Notes: generated by a model not told the origin, from the letters alone. 64,000 nucleotides of DNA from Paraburkholderia sp. (GCF_004298475.1 NZ_SCRP01000010.1:280922-344921); one strand, 5' to 3'; positions 1 to 8,937 are shown, numbered from the stretch's first letter. Made by a program: numbers and translations.

Positions 1-81
1 GGCGAAACGCCCATCTTCTTTTCTTGCCAAGGTGGTCGCACCAAGGGTGCAAATAAAAGCTGCACGCCCAGCGACGACGAG

Positions 82-110
82 ATTGTAGCCTTTTTTTGAT
101 TTCAGCGCAA
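82..110 (-). promoter_or_regulatory. Leftward sigma-70 promoter, probably for rimP-nusA
   Basis: On the minus strand a TTGCGC -35 (105-110) and a TACAAT -10 (82-87) are separated by exactly 17 bp. The transcript would run leftward out of the window through an AAAAGAAG-rich leader and a small GGGCGTTTCGCCC-type hairpin near position 1. In Burkholderia the gene after rluB is normally rimP, followed by nusA and infB, so this is probably that operon's promoter and leader. The promoter match is seen directly; the gene identity is inferred because no coding sequence remains in the window. Confidence 0.6.
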
Positions 111-238
111 ACCAGAGCGCGCTAACTGCCTGTATGGAAAGGCTTGATTCGCGTTTGGCACAGGCTGCGCAACATCGTTTGCATGTGCCTGCAAGGTAAT
201 GCAAGCGCGTGTTCGAGACCCTTCGGGCAACGTGCGAC

Positions 239-269
239 GGCGCTCGCTGCTTGTGCCGCAGCGAGCGCC
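239..269 (-). terminator. Perfect 12-bp hairpin after rluB
   Basis: GGCGCTCGCTGC and GCAGCGAGCGCC form a perfect 12-bp stem around a 7-nt loop, starting 13 bases beyond the rluB stop codon. No T-run follows on either strand. It may be a 3'-end stabiliser or an atypical terminator rather than a classical intrinsic terminator. Confidence 0.45.
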
Positions 270-281
270 GTGCTGTCGGAT

Positions 282-2045
282 TCAGTGACCGCGCGTACGG
301 TTACGCGGAGCGCCGCGCTGGCCGCCACGGGTGCTGCCCGGTGCGCGGTTGCCGCTGGCGTTGCCGCTTGTGTTGCCGTTGCCGCCAGGACCGCTGCGGC
401 GATTGCCACCTGCGTTGCCACCCGCGTTGCCACCCGCGCGTTTACCCGCCGCGGGTGCGCGATTGCCGTCGACGTCCCGCCCACCGCGATTGCCGTTGCG
501 GCCGCCACCAAAACCGGCGCTGAAACCGCCGGCCGCGCCACTGCTGCTGCCGAAGCCGCCAGCGACGCCGCGACGTCCCTGACGCGGCTGGTTCATCGCG
601 CCGTGCGAGCTCAGGACAGGCTCGCGGTTAATGAAGCCCATCGAGGTTTGCATCGGGTCTGGTTGACGGCGCTCCTGCGCATTGCCGCCACGGCCGCCTT
701 TCTCCTCGGTCGACGCCTTCAACCCGACGGCCGCCATCAGCGCGCGCACCTGGTTGTCCTCCAGCTCCTCCCAGCGACCGCGCTTGAGCCCGCGCGGCAG
801 ATCGATCGGACCGTGACGCGTGCGGATCAGGCGGCTCACCATCAGGCCGACCGCTTCGAACATGCGGCGCACTTCGCGGTTGCGGCCTTCGGCCAGCGCG
901 ACGTGATACCAGTGGTTCGTGCCCTCGCCGCCGCCATCGCGGATGCGCAGGAAGTTCGCCGGGCCGTCGTCGAGTTCGATGCCCTTCAGCAGCTTCTGGC
1001 GGTTCCCCTCCGAAAGCTCGCCGACCACACGGACGGCGTACTCGCGCTCGACGCTGTATCGCGGATGCATGAACCGGTTTGCGAGGTCGCCCGAGGTGGT
1101 CAGCATCAGCAGACCTTCCGTGTTGAAATCGAGGCGCCCGACCGCGAGCCATTTCGCCGTCTTCATCGTCGGCAGCCGGTCGAACACCGACGGGCGGCCC
1201 TCCGGATCGGCGTGACTCACGATCTCGCCGGTCGGCTTGTGATAAAGCAGCACGCGCGGCGGCTTGTTCGCGAGCTTGCGCTTGATCGGCTTGCCGTTGA
1301 TGCGGACCTGGTCGGTCGGCAGGATGCGCTGGCCGATGTGCGCCGGTTCGCCGTTCACCGAAACACGCCCGGCGATGATCAGTTCTTCCATGTCGCGGCG
1401 CGAACCCATGCCCGCATCGGCGAGCACCTTGTGCAGCTTGGGCGCGTCGTCATCCGCGCTCAGGACGCGCCGCGCCTGCTGCGGACGGCCGCGGCGCAGC
1501 ATCGGCGCACGTACGCCGGATCCGGCGGTGTTGTCGGCATCGAAAGCCGGCGACGTCACGTAGAGGAACAGGTCGTCCTGCGCGCTCTCGCCCGCGGCGG
1601 AAGGCGCTTCGGCGCGCCCCTGGCCAGGCTGCGGCCCCTTCTGGCGTTTGCGCGCGGGCTTGCCCGCCGCTGCGGCGGCCTGGTCGGCGCCCTCGGCCTG
1701 ACTGCGGCGGCCCGGCTTCGCCGTGCGTTCCTTGCGCGGGGCGCGCGCCTGCGCGCCCGATGCGCCTTCCGCCGGCATTTCAGCCGCAGCCGGTGCGCCC
1801 TCGGCGGATGCCGCTTCGGCGGACTTGGCCTTGGCGCCCGCCCGGCGGCGTGCGATCAGGCTGCGCGGACCCCGGCGCAGACCACGGCGCGGACGGTCTT
1901 CGCCCTCGCCCGAGCCACCGGACGTCTGCACCTCGGCGACATCGCCCCCGCCTTCGCGAGCATGCGGTTCGTCGCCATGCGCGGACGCCGCGCGGCGCGA
2001 GGATTCGGACGCGTCGGTCGAATCGGTGTCGTGGATATCAGTCAA
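282..2045 (-). CDS. rluB: 23S rRNA pseudouridine synthase B with long disordered tails
   Basis: RluB converts U2605 of 23S rRNA to pseudouridine during large-subunit maturation. Residues 203-252 form an S4 RNA-binding domain and residues 262-420 the RsuA/RluB catalytic domain, with the signature GRLDFNTEG (303-311, catalytic Asp306) and EVRRMF near 391. At 587 aa it is about twice the E. coli length. The excess is an Ala/Arg/Glu-rich N-terminal arm of about 200 residues and a Gly/Asn/Arg-rich tail (about 450-587) with GGN and RGG repeats; long tails like these occur in Burkholderia RluB. The start codon is TTG, supported by a GAGG motif 7 bases upstream; no ATG lies in a better position. It follows scpB in the same direction with a 62-bp gap. 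Confidence 0.93.
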   Translation of the reverse strand: MTDIHDTDSTDASESSRRAASAHGDEPHAREGGGDVAEVQTSGGSGEGEDRPRRGLRRGPRSLIARRRAGAKAKSAEAASAEGAPAAAEMPAEGASGAQARAPRKERTAKPGRRSQAEGADQAAAAAGKPARKRQKGPQPGQGRAEAPSAAGESAQDDLFLYVTSPAFDADNTAGSGVRAPMLRRGRPQQARRVLSADDDAPKLHKVLADAGMGSRRDMEELIIAGRVSVNGEPAHIGQRILPTDQVRINGKPIKRKLANKPPRVLLYHKPTGEIVSHADPEGRPSVFDRLPTMKTAKWLAVGRLDFNTEGLLMLTTSGDLANRFMHPRYSVEREYAVRVVGELSEGNRQKLLKGIELDDGPANFLRIRDGGGEGTNHWYHVALAEGRNREVRRMFEAVGLMVSRLIRTRHGPIDLPRGLKRGRWEELEDNQVRALMAAVGLKASTEEKGGRGGNAQERRQPDPMQTSMGFINREPVLSSHGAMNQPRQGRRGVAGGFGSSSGAAGGFSAGFGGGRNGNRGGRDVDGNRAPAAGKRAGGNAGGNAGGNRRSGPGGNGNTSGNASGNRAPGSTRGGQRGAPRNRTRGH

Positions 2046-2107
2046 AACAACCTCAAAATGTCAGGTTGCGCGCCCCGTTGCGGGGCGCGTCAATCACGCT
2101 TGTTGCA

Positions 2108-2860
2108 TCAGATGCCGCGCTGCGCGGCTGTGTCATCCGCCGTCGAGGCGGGATCGTCCTGCGCCGCGTCGCGGCGGCTTTCATGTTCGCGTTGATCTTC
2201 GCGCGAGTCTTCGCTTGCGGGCTCGACGCTCAGCGGATCAAGCGCTTCGGGCGCGGCGCCTTCGCTGCCCGCCGCGATCCGCTGCACCGCTTCGTTGTCC
2301 GCAAACTCGATCGCGTGCTGTGCGAGCAGCTGCTCGCCGATCTGCGACGACGGGTCGTCGAGCGGCGGCAACTCCTCGAGCGATTTCAGCCCGAGGTCGT
2401 CGAGAAATTGCCGGGTCGTCGCGTAGAGCGCCGGGCGGCCCGGCACGTCGCGATGACCGATGACCTCGATCCAGTTCCGGTCTTCGAGCTGCTTTACGAC
2501 CTGCGTGTTCACCGTTACGCCGCGAATTTCCTCGATATCGCCGCGCGTAACCGGCTGCCGGTACGCGATGATCGCAAGCGTTTCGAGTACCGCGCGCGAA
2601 TAACGCGGCGGTTTTTCGGGGTGCAGGCGGTCCAGATACGTCCGCATTGCCGGTTTGCTCTGAAACCGCCAGCCGGACGCGAGCCCCACCAGCTCGACGC
2701 CGCGGCCCGACCAGTCTTGCTTCAGGTCTTCGAGCAGGTGACGAACCGTGTCGGCCGAAATGTCATCCGCGAACAATTTGCGCAGATCGCCGATTTTCAG
2801 CGGCTCCTGCGTGCAGATCAATGCAGTCTCGAGGACGATTTTCGCCTCTTGGGTATTCAT
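2108..2860 (-). CDS. scpB: SMC-Scp complex subunit ScpB
   Basis: ScpB is the winged-helix kleisin-binding partner of ScpA and SMC in the condensin complex that organises the chromosome. The 250-aa product has two winged-helix domains in residues 1-170, including KIGDLRKLF near the N-terminus and the conserved stretch [20 protein letters not shown]-like sequence ([20 protein letters not shown]), the strongest family signature. The last 70 residues are acidic and low-complexity. It sits directly upstream of rluB in the same direction, a common proteobacterial pairing. scpA is not adjacent: about 380 bp of apparently non-coding DNA separates this start from the aminotransferase end. Confidence 0.93.
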   Translation of the reverse strand: MNTQEAKIVLETALICTQEPLKIGDLRKLFADDISADTVRHLLEDLKQDWSGRGVELVGLASGWRFQSKPAMRTYLDRLHPEKPPRYSRAVLETLAIIAYRQPVTRGDIEEIRGVTVNTQVVKQLEDRNWIEVIGHRDVPGRPALYATTRQFLDDLGLKSLEELPPLDDPSSQIGEQLLAQHAIEFADNEAVQRIAAGSEGAAPEALDPLSVEPASEDSREDQREHESRRDAAQDDPASTADDTAAQRGI

Positions 2861-3155
2861 GCAGCCAGGTCAGACCTTAAGTCGGGTTCAAGGAACCGGA
2901 TCAGACAGAGACGATATGGAACTGGAGACGCGCTCGCCCGATTCTGATCGGTCATATTGATGGGAGCACGCACCGGGGGGCCGCAATACAGGCACTAGAG
3001 CCAGACCCAGCCGGACGGAGCAGCGATAATCCCGTGGGGAATCGCTAGACTGAGCGCCATATTACGCAAAAACACCGGGTGCGTAAAGACGCCCGCGCGC
3101 TGCCCCAGTGTCGCGGCGCCGTGCCGATACCGGGCGCAAATTGCACATACCTCTC

Positions 3156-3232
3156 GGCACACACCGGGCACACACCGGGCACACACCGGGCACACACCGG
3201 GCACACACCCGGCACGCGCCCGGCACGCGCCC
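3156..3232. repeat. 11-bp tandem repeat, seven units
   Basis: Seven head-to-tail undecamers run without interruption: four copies of GGCACACACCG, one GGCACACACCC and two GGCACGCGCCC. The array ends 9 bases before the stop codon of the minus-strand aminotransferase gene, so it lies in that gene's 3' untranslated region. No gene was found between it and scpB (2861-3155). Array size is likely to vary by slippage between strains. Confidence 0.85.
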
Positions 3233-3241
3233 AGCCCGGAC

Positions 3242-4486
3242 TCAGCACGCCCCGCGCGCCGCCAGATAGCCCGCAAGACGCTCGACGCCCGCATCGAGGC
3301 GCGCAGGATCGCAAGCGTAGCACCAGCGCACGAAACCCTCGCCCTCGGGGCCGAATGCGCTGCCGGGCGCAAGCCCGAGGCCCGCGTCGCGCACGAGCGC
3401 CTTGCACAGCGCGAGGCTCTGCTGCGCACCGGGAAGCTTGAAAAACAGGTACATCGCGCCGCGCGGCACCTTCACGTCGACGCCCGGCAGCTGGGCGAGC
3501 GCCGCCGCCAGATGGTCGCGCGACACGCGCAGATCGGCGACGAGCGAGCGCGTGAACGGCTCGCCATGCTCGACTGCCGCGATGCCGGCCTGCTGCACGA
3601 ACGACGGCGCACACGACGTGTTGTACTCGACCAGTTTGCCGAGATCGCCCATCAGCGTGGGCGGCGTGACCATCCAGCCGAGCCGCCAGCCCGTCATGAG
3701 CCATGCCTTCGAAAAGGAATTGACACAAATTAGGCGCTCGTCGCGCGACGCGAGGTCGAGAAACGAAGGCGCCGCGCGCTCCCCGGCCTCACCGTAGTAC
3801 AGGCGCTCGTAGACTTCATCGGCGACGATCCAGATCCCGTGGCGGCGACAGTGATCGAGCACCGTGCGCTGCTCGTCGCGCGTCATCACCCAGCCGGTCG
3901 GGTTGTTCGGGGAATTGATCAGCAGCAGCTTCGTGTCCGGCGTGAGCGCCGCCAGCAATCGGTCGAGGTCGAGCGTCCAGCCGCGCTCGCCGTACGAAAG
4001 CGATACCGTTTCGACCGTCGCACCGAGAATCTTCGGAATCTCGACCAGATTCGGCCATAGCGGAGTCAGCGCGACCGTCCGGTCGCCCGCGCCGACGACA
4101 AGCTGCGCGGCAAGCATCAGCGCGTTCACGCCTGCGCTCGTCACTGCGATGTTCTCCGGCGATGTCGCACCGTGCAGCTCGCTCACGTACCGGGCAAGCA
4201 CTTCGCGCAGCGACGCGATGCCGAGATTGTGCGTGTAGAACGTGTCGCCGCGCCCAAGCGCCTCTGCCGCGGCCTCGCGAATAAACGGCGGCGTCACGCG
4301 GTCGGATTCGCCGAACCAGAACGGCAGCACGTCCGGCACGCCGAAGCCCGCGTTCGCAACCTCCCGGATCTGCGACGAGCGCAGTGTCTGCACGGCATCG
4401 CGCGCCTCAGGCAAACCGGCTTTCGACGAAAAGGACATAGCGGACATAGAGGACGAAAAGGACGAAGTCAGGGCGGAATCGCTCAT
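3242..4486 (-). CDS. PLP-dependent aminotransferase, class I/II
   Basis: This fold-type I aminotransferase of the AspC/AlaA-like family has 414 aa. Visible motifs are the cofactor/substrate loop NSPNNPTGWV, the strand VADEVYERLYY with the Asp that contacts the pyridine nitrogen, and the Schiff-base lysine in NSFSKAWLMTGWRLGW. The start at 4486 (MSDSALTSSF) is preferred: a further in-frame ATG at 4549 adds a non-family-like arginine-rich leader. The first 35 residues are Ser/Met-rich, and the underlying DNA repeats GGACGAAAAG-type motifs. Substrate cannot be read from sequence; pyruvate/aspartate-type donors are typical. It stands alone between scpB and a divergent intergenic region. Confidence 0.88.
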   Translation of the reverse strand: MSDSALTSSFSSSMSAMSFSSKAGLPEARDAVQTLRSSQIREVANAGFGVPDVLPFWFGESDRVTPPFIREAAAEALGRGDTFYTHNLGIASLREVLARYVSELHGATSPENIAVTSAGVNALMLAAQLVVGAGDRTVALTPLWPNLVEIPKILGATVETVSLSYGERGWTLDLDRLLAALTPDTKLLLINSPNNPTGWVMTRDEQRTVLDHCRRHGIWIVADEVYERLYYGEAGERAAPSFLDLASRDERLICVNSFSKAWLMTGWRLGWMVTPPTLMGDLGKLVEYNTSCAPSFVQQAGIAAVEHGEPFTRSLVADLRVSRDHLAAALAQLPGVDVKVPRGAMYLFFKLPGAQQSLALCKALVRDAGLGLAPGSAFGPEGEGFVRWCYACDPARLDAGVERLAGYLAARGAC

Positions 4487-4659
4487 TGAAGGACATCCGG
4501 GGAGTTCGGCAGTTGCGCAGGCAACCAGTGTAGCGCGCACGCGACACATGTGAAGATTTACGTTTTACTTAAAAACCCTTGCACCGATGCGTTCGGTTAG
4601 CGAAATTTCATGCGGTGTTGGCCGGCGCGTTCGACCCCGATTTCGGTTTCGCGCACGCA

Positions 4660-4687
4660 ATATCAAGCCGACTATTGTGCAATGCAA
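4660..4687 (-). promoter_or_regulatory. Candidate sigma-70 promoter for the aminotransferase
   Basis: On the minus strand TTGCAT (4682-4687) and TGATAT (4660-4665) are spaced by 16 bp, about 175 bp upstream of the aminotransferase start. It lies in the only AT-rich patch of the region. This is a consensus match only. Confidence 0.35.
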
Positions 4688-4730
4688 ATCACATCGCACG
4701 CCTGAGCTAAGCCGCCCGGTCGGGCGAAAG

Positions 4731-4760
4731 CAACGAGCAGCAACGAGCAGCAACAAGCAG
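4731..4760. repeat. Decamer repeat, three units
   Basis: Three consecutive decamers occur: CAACGAGCAG twice, then CAACAAGCAG. Related CAACGAAGACC-type motifs follow at about 4815-4840. The stretch 4761-5178 upstream of the next gene holds no coding sequence I can support. Confidence 0.6.
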
Positions 4761-5178
4761 CCGCGAGCACACGCGGCTGCCGCCGGTCGGCTTCACCCCA
4801 CGACAACCCGACAAAACCCAACGAAGACCCAACGAAGGATTGTTCGCGGCAGTGCAGCAATCCGGCGCGCACGCACGCGTTGCGTGCCCGATTGCACACG
4901 ATTGGTGATTCTCCTGATATTCGGGACTCGCGATTTCTAGTCAGATACGGCGCTGGCAAGCACCCGCGCGGACTTGCTGCCACGCGGCTTAGAGGCGAAA
5001 GGCGTACGAATTGGCACGCTTTTCGCGTCGGGTCACGCACAGGATCGGCCGACGCCCGGAACGTACAAGTCCGGACCGTCAGCCGAACAAGCCTGAAACT
5101 CCGCCAACCAGGCCGGAAACACATGAAGAGTGCGCAGCGCGGGGCAGCGCACCGGAGATAGCTTCGCTGAGGTGAAAC

Positions 5179-5580
5179 ATGATGCTTTTCGACGATTTGA
5201 GAGACAACGAATGGGCGCTGGTCGAGTCGCTGTTCTGCGCGGAGCCCGCACGGAGCGAACGGCGCGGGCGGCCCCGCGTCGAAGCACGGGCAGTGGTCAA
5301 TGCTGTGCTGTGGGTCCTGTCGACCGGTGAAGGCTGGTCGAAGCTGCCGGGCCGCTATCCATCGCCGCCCACCTGCCGCCGCCGGTTCGACGAGTGGCAA
5401 GCCGACGGCACGCTCGCCGAAATCGTCAAACGCCTCGGTACGAGCGGCCGCGAAATTTCGTTGCGCGGCCGCATCGGGGCGACGGCGACCAAGCCGCCCG
5501 CACCGCCGAGCCGCGACCGCCTGCGCGGTGCGTTCTGGACCAATCCGGAGTCGTGGCGCGCGCCCGTCAAGATGGCCTGA
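5179..5580 (+). CDS. Stand-alone IS5-type transposase N-terminal domain (DUF4096-like)
   Basis: Residues 1-90 look like the helical DNA-binding N-terminus of IS5/IS4-family transposases (DUF4096): FDDLRDNEWALVESLF, RGRPRVEARAVVNAVLWVL, then W-KLP-RYPSPPTCRRRFDEW. There is no DDE catalytic domain. Residues 90-133 are unrelated, Pro/Arg-rich and end at a clean stop. No inverted repeats or other transposase parts were found nearby, so this is a short self-contained gene rather than a broken IS. The start is supported by GAGGTGA six bases upstream of tandem ATGs. Its role is unknown; a domesticated DNA-binding protein is plausible. About 200 bp of apparently untranslated leader precede it. Confidence 0.7.
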   Translation: MMLFDDLRDNEWALVESLFCAEPARSERRGRPRVEARAVVNAVLWVLSTGEGWSKLPGRYPSPPTCRRRFDEWQADGTLAEIVKRLGTSGREISLRGRIGATATKPPAPPSRDRLRGAFWTNPESWRAPVKMA

Positions 5581-5824
5581 GTTCCTGGCTACATGCATTG
5601 CATGTATCACGGGCCGGGCGCCGCGCGCGCCCGGTGATGCGTCCCTCTCCGCAGCCCTCTACCCGAGGTGCGCTCGCGCCCTCGCCTGTCAGTTTCTCGC
5701 GCCATTTTTCCGGGCTGACAGGCGAAACATCTCATTACCAATATTCACAGCACCCATTGGCGGCCAACGTTAGGGTGTGAGCATGTCTATCAACGTCGAC
5801 AACCCAGGTTGACGGGAGGCCGCC

Positions 5825-6112
5825 ATGAAACCCATGACGCTGCTCGCCCGGGGCATCATGGTTTCGCTGCCCACCCTCGCACTGCTTGCCTCGCTCGCGC
5901 CGTCCGGCGCGCTCGCGCAGCCGCCGCGCGCAGGCGCTGCAGGCTGGCCCATGCCCCGCGTCGCGAATCAACAACCGAACGAAGCGCATTTGCCGCACGG
6001 CGTGAATGCGGCCGTGCCGCGTGGCAACCTGCGCGGCGATATCGTCGATAACGCGCGTCAGCGCGCCGCCACGCAGTCGCGGCCGGAACCGCCGGCGCAA
6101 CGGCGCCGCTGA
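5825..6112 (+). CDS. Small secreted hypothetical protein
   Basis: The 95-aa product begins with a clear Sec signal peptide (MKPMTLLARG, hydrophobic core to about residue 30, ALA-Q cleavage site near 31-32). The mature part is short, Pro/Arg/Asn-rich and probably unstructured, ending in QRRR. GGGAGG lies 6-8 bases before the ATG, a strong ribosome site. I do not recognise a family. The nearest terminator downstream is at 6325, so its mRNA may carry a 3' UTR of about 215 nt. Confidence 0.6.
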   Translation: MKPMTLLARGIMVSLPTLALLASLAPSGALAQPPRAGAAGWPMPRVANQQPNEAHLPHGVNAAVPRGNLRGDIVDNARQRAATQSRPEPPAQRRR

Positions 6113-6324
6113 ACCGCCTCCTCATCGCCCCGCCGCGCCCCGCCTCGCCTCGCTCGACACCCAGGCTTTCCGGCATGGTTCGCCTGCCACACGCCTTTCC
6201 GATCGCTCGAACGTTGCAGTAACGCAAACCCGGCGCTTTAGCCGCACAGATTACGGGAACCACTGCGTACGGCCGACGGTCTATCGTTAGCCATTAAGCA
6301 CAGCGTGGCAGCAGTAATTCCGGT

Positions 6325-6357
6325 AAGCCCGTATCGTCCGATACGGGCTTTTTTTTT
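6325..6357 (+). terminator. Strong rightward intrinsic terminator
   Basis: AAGCCCGTATCG pairs with CGATACGGGCTT around a minimal loop, followed by nine consecutive T. It fits rightward transcription, but the only rightward gene before it ends 213 bp earlier. It could therefore end that gene's long 3' UTR or an independent small RNA in 6113-6357. It also lies beyond the 3' end of the leftward gene at 6443. Confidence 0.85.
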
Positions 6358-6442
6358 GGTTCATCGCAGACAGACGCGGGATCCGCGCAGCGTGACAACA
6401 CGCGTGACAGCGGCGTGGCCGTGGAGCGGTAGTGGAAGCGGC

Positions 6443-6757
6443 CTACTGGCGGGTTTCGAGACCGACCTGCGGCACGCAGGCAAGCGCGTAGCTGGCAACA
6501 CGGTGGTCGGCCCACTGAAGCGAGCGCTCGTCGCGTGCGAGCCGCGCAAATTCGGCGCGGCCGCGGTCCGTCAAAACGGCGATGTCGACCGGTGCGTGGA
6601 AACCGGGCGCTGGTGCGACCGTGCGCTGTCTCACCGTGTCCATCAGGCCAAGATCGCGCAGGTATTGAAAGACTTCGGGACGCCGCGCCCATGGGACCTG
6701 CCGGTACTGCACCCGCCGCAACGCTTCGAGCACTGCTTCGTTGGAATACGTGGTCAT
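6443..6757 (-). CDS. Hypothetical protein, 104 aa
   Basis: This soluble small protein has no signal peptide. Residues 1-70 (SNEAVLEALRRVQYRQVP, PEVFQYLRDLGLMD, HAPVDIAVLTDRGRAEFARL) are compatible with a winged-helix-like fold with a C-terminal VLTDRGRAEF helix. This is a visual impression, not a family match. The start is supported by GAAGTGAG immediately upstream of ATG on the minus strand. It is isolated, and its function is unknown. Confidence 0.6.
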   Translation of the reverse strand: MTTYSNEAVLEALRRVQYRQVPWARRPEVFQYLRDLGLMDTVRQRTVAPAPGFHAPVDIAVLTDRGRAEFARLARDERSLQWADHRVASYALACVPQVGLETRQ

Positions 6758-7598
6758 CTCACTTCTTTCTTAAAATACGGCCTTCGAACGGTTGTGCCCG
6801 ACAACGCCAGCCAGCGGAGCGCGCAGCCCGCCGTGACCGGCCGTCGATATGCGTCCGCCGCGAGGCGGGCACTGCAAGCGCTCCGGGCCCCGGCAAGCGT
6901 GGCGAGCCACCCGGCTCACCACTGGCACCGCACCACGATTACGCCGCGATTACGGTGCATAAGCGCGTGGGACCATTCCCCGAAAACACTACGTTACCTC
7001 ATTCGCATTGATTCTATTTGTTTTCTTTGTGTCATTTATTGCGCTGATCGTGCTGAAACGCCGCCCGCGCACGGCGTCGCGGCGCCATGACTTGCGCCGC
7101 ATGCCCCTGCTCGCGTCGGGGTGACCGGCCGGCAATTCGGCACGATCCGGACCAGCCAGCGATGCATCGCACTCCCTAAGACCATACGAAAGCACGGCTT
7201 ATGCTGTTCGGCCTGAAGACGGTCATCGTCGTCCTTCCGCGACCGCGAATACGTACGCGTAACGGCCTGCTCCGGTTCCGGAAGCGCCGAAACACATCCC
7301 GTGCCCGCCGTCTCGGGCATACGTCATGCGCAGCCTCGCTTGCGCCCGCGCCATCCCAGTCTTTGCAACATCCAGACGGCGCTCCGCGACTTGATCGGCA
7401 TGGGCCAATTTCACGTCTGCGGAATGATCGGAGGGTTCGGGAGGCCTGCCGCGTCGACGCAAGCGTAACCAGATGTAACGCCGCACAGCCAGCGTCACGC
7501 GTTTTCATCTGGAGCGTATATTGTTCTTTGGTATGACGTGTCCATTCGGCCTGGACAGGCAACGGCTGGGTCCATAAACCGCTTCTACGGAGGTAGAG
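6758..7598. other. 841-bp stretch without a supported gene
   Basis: Open frames here are antisense or out-of-frame shadows without ribosome sites or protein-like composition. A local AT-rich patch (about 7005-7045) and another near 7500-7535 could hold promoters; the second lies just upstream of the Met/His-rich secreted protein. Confidence 0.5.
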
Positions 7599-7853
7599 AT
7601 GAAAAAAGTGCCCCTCGCAGTCCTGATTTCGCTTTGCGCCTTGACGAGCGCCGCCTATGCGCAAACAGAAAGTGGCATCACCATGAGCACCGACCAGCAG
7701 AAAGCAGCAGATGTCTTGCAGCGCGCGCAGGATCTGCAGTCGCGGCAGTCAGGCGCTCAATCGGCACAAATGCCGATGCAGATGCCGATGCACCAGCACC
7801 ACAACATGCACCACCGCCACGGAAAGTCCGGGGGACACCACGCGCCGCAGTAA
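7599..7853 (+). CDS. Met/His-rich secreted protein, possible metal binder
   Basis: The 84-aa precursor has a Sec signal peptide (MKKVPLAVLISLCALTSAAYA, cleavage after AYA). The mature protein carries a short helical stretch (STDQQKAADVLQRAQDLQSR) and then a dense Met/His tail, MPMQMPMHQHHNMHHRHGKS followed by GGHH. Such tails bind Cu(I)/Cu(II) in periplasmic proteins such as PcoE and SilE, so a copper or silver buffering role is inferred; no other copper genes are nearby. GGAGG lies 8 bases before the ATG, and a strong terminator follows at 7907. Confidence 0.72.
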   Translation: MKKVPLAVLISLCALTSAAYAQTESGITMSTDQQKAADVLQRAQDLQSRQSGAQSAQMPMQMPMHQHHNMHHRHGKSGGHHAPQ

Positions 7854-7906
7854 GCGACGCCCCGCGCCGCGGTCGTCTTGAGCGGCCACAATCATCAAAA
7901 TGACCC

Positions 7907-7945
7907 AAAGGCCGATGCCGCAATTACAGGCATCGGCCTTTTTTT
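7907..7945 (+). terminator. Intrinsic terminator of the Met/His-rich gene
   Basis: AAAGGCCGATGCC pairs with GGCATCGGCCTTT around a 9-nt loop, followed by a run of seven T. It lies 54 bases downstream of the preceding stop codon. Confidence 0.92.
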
Positions 7946-8056
7946 GTGTCATCGGCGCGCGCCATCGCTGCCCGGACGGACGCCGCCGCGCAGTATGCTA
8001 AAGTCGCGCACCTCGAACCGACCCACACACTGTGCGCCACGCGCGCGGAGAACAGC

Positions 8057-8314
8057 ATGAGCAACATCCAGCTCGATATCGAATGGACCGAAGCGGCGTC
8101 CCGCAAGATCGAAAAATTGATGCCGCGCGGCAATCAGGACGCGTTCCTCGCCCTGCCCCCGGTCGAATGCCTGCCCATGGAGGGCGACGTGCTGTTTCTC
8201 GGCCCCCAGGGCAAGCAGCAGCCGTTCATCGTCGCCGAGCGTCAATATCACCACGAAGGGGACGCCGACTGGACCATCATCCTGATCCTCGACGTGCCCA
8301 ATACTGCGCACTAA
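8057..8314 (+). CDS. Hypothetical protein, 85 aa
   Basis: This small cytosolic protein begins MSNIQLDIEWTEAASRKIEK. The central part, VECLPMEGDVLFLGPQGKQQ, then PFIVAERQYHHEG and DWTIILILDVP, suggests a compact beta-rich domain. The start at 8057 has a GGAG site upstream and is chosen over an in-frame start at 7946, which would overlap the terminator just before it. I do not recognise a family. It converges on arfB. Confidence 0.65.
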   Translation: MSNIQLDIEWTEAASRKIEKLMPRGNQDAFLALPPVECLPMEGDVLFLGPQGKQQPFIVAERQYHHEGDADWTIILILDVPNTAH

Positions 8315-8351
8315 GCTGCACACTGAGCCGCGCACTGAACCCCGCGCGGCG

Positions 8352-8756
8352 TCAGTCGACGACACGCCGCCGCGCCGCCTTCACCTCGCCGTGGCGCGAC
8401 TTGCTGTCGAGGCGGCGCAGCTTCGAGGCGCGGCTGGGCCGCGTCGGCACGCGCGCCTTGCGCGTCGCGCTCACGCTGTCGATCAATTCGTCGAGGCGCG
8501 CGAGCGCAGCCGCGCGGTTCTGCTCCTGAGTGCGGTATTCCTGCGACTTGATGACGACCACGCCTTCGCGCGTGATGCGCCGGTCGGACAGCGCGAGCAA
8601 GCGCATTTTCAGCACCTCCGGCAGCGACGAGTTCCGGATGTCGAAGCGCAGATGAATCGCGCTCGACACCTTGTTCACGTTCTGCCCGCCCGCGCCTTGC
8701 GCACGAACGGCGACCAGTTCGACTTCATCTGCGGCAACGGGATGGTGGGCGGTCAT
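8352..8756 (-). CDS. arfB: Alternative ribosome-rescue factor ArfB (peptidyl-tRNA hydrolase)
   Basis: ArfB (YaeJ) is a release-factor homologue that hydrolyses peptidyl-tRNA on stalled, mRNA-less ribosomes. The GGQ catalytic motif is present in RAQGAGGQNVNKVSSA (about residues 19-34). The basic C-terminal tail (RPSRASKLRRLDSKSRHGEV) is the element that enters the empty mRNA channel. At 134 aa from the ATG at 8756 it matches family length; an earlier in-frame start at 8840 adds an unrelated Cys/Arg-rich leader. No codon-recognition domain is present, as expected for ArfB rather than RF1/RF2. Confidence 0.92.
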   Translation of the reverse strand: MTAHHPVAADEVELVAVRAQGAGGQNVNKVSSAIHLRFDIRNSSLPEVLKMRLLALSDRRITREGVVVIKSQEYRTQEQNRAAALARLDELIDSVSATRKARVPTRPSRASKLRRLDSKSRHGEVKAARRRVVD

Positions 8757-8937
8757 GACGGGCAGCGTTTCCAGGCGGGATGCAACGGCACATGCGCGAG
8801 TGTCGCACACGCAACGCATCGCGGATATCGCGCGAGGCACGCCCGATGCGGGTCATGAAAGGGTCCGCAGCAACGCCGATTGCCGATCGTTGCGCCGTCG
8901 ACCATACTTTCCCCAACCACACAGGAGCACGCGTCCC

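Noticed and set aside
144-2195. Rightward open frame of 683 codons over rluB
   Set aside because: Antisense shadow of rluB with alanine/arginine low complexity and no ribosome site.
2857-2955. 32-codon ORF overlapping the scpB start by ATGA
   Set aside because: The overlap is suggestive of coupling, but there is no ribosome site and the peptide has no recognisable feature. Not enough support to list as a gene.
3156-3232. Possible CRISPR array
   Set aside because: The units are 11 bp and directly adjacent with no spacers; it is a simple tandem repeat. No cas genes are present.
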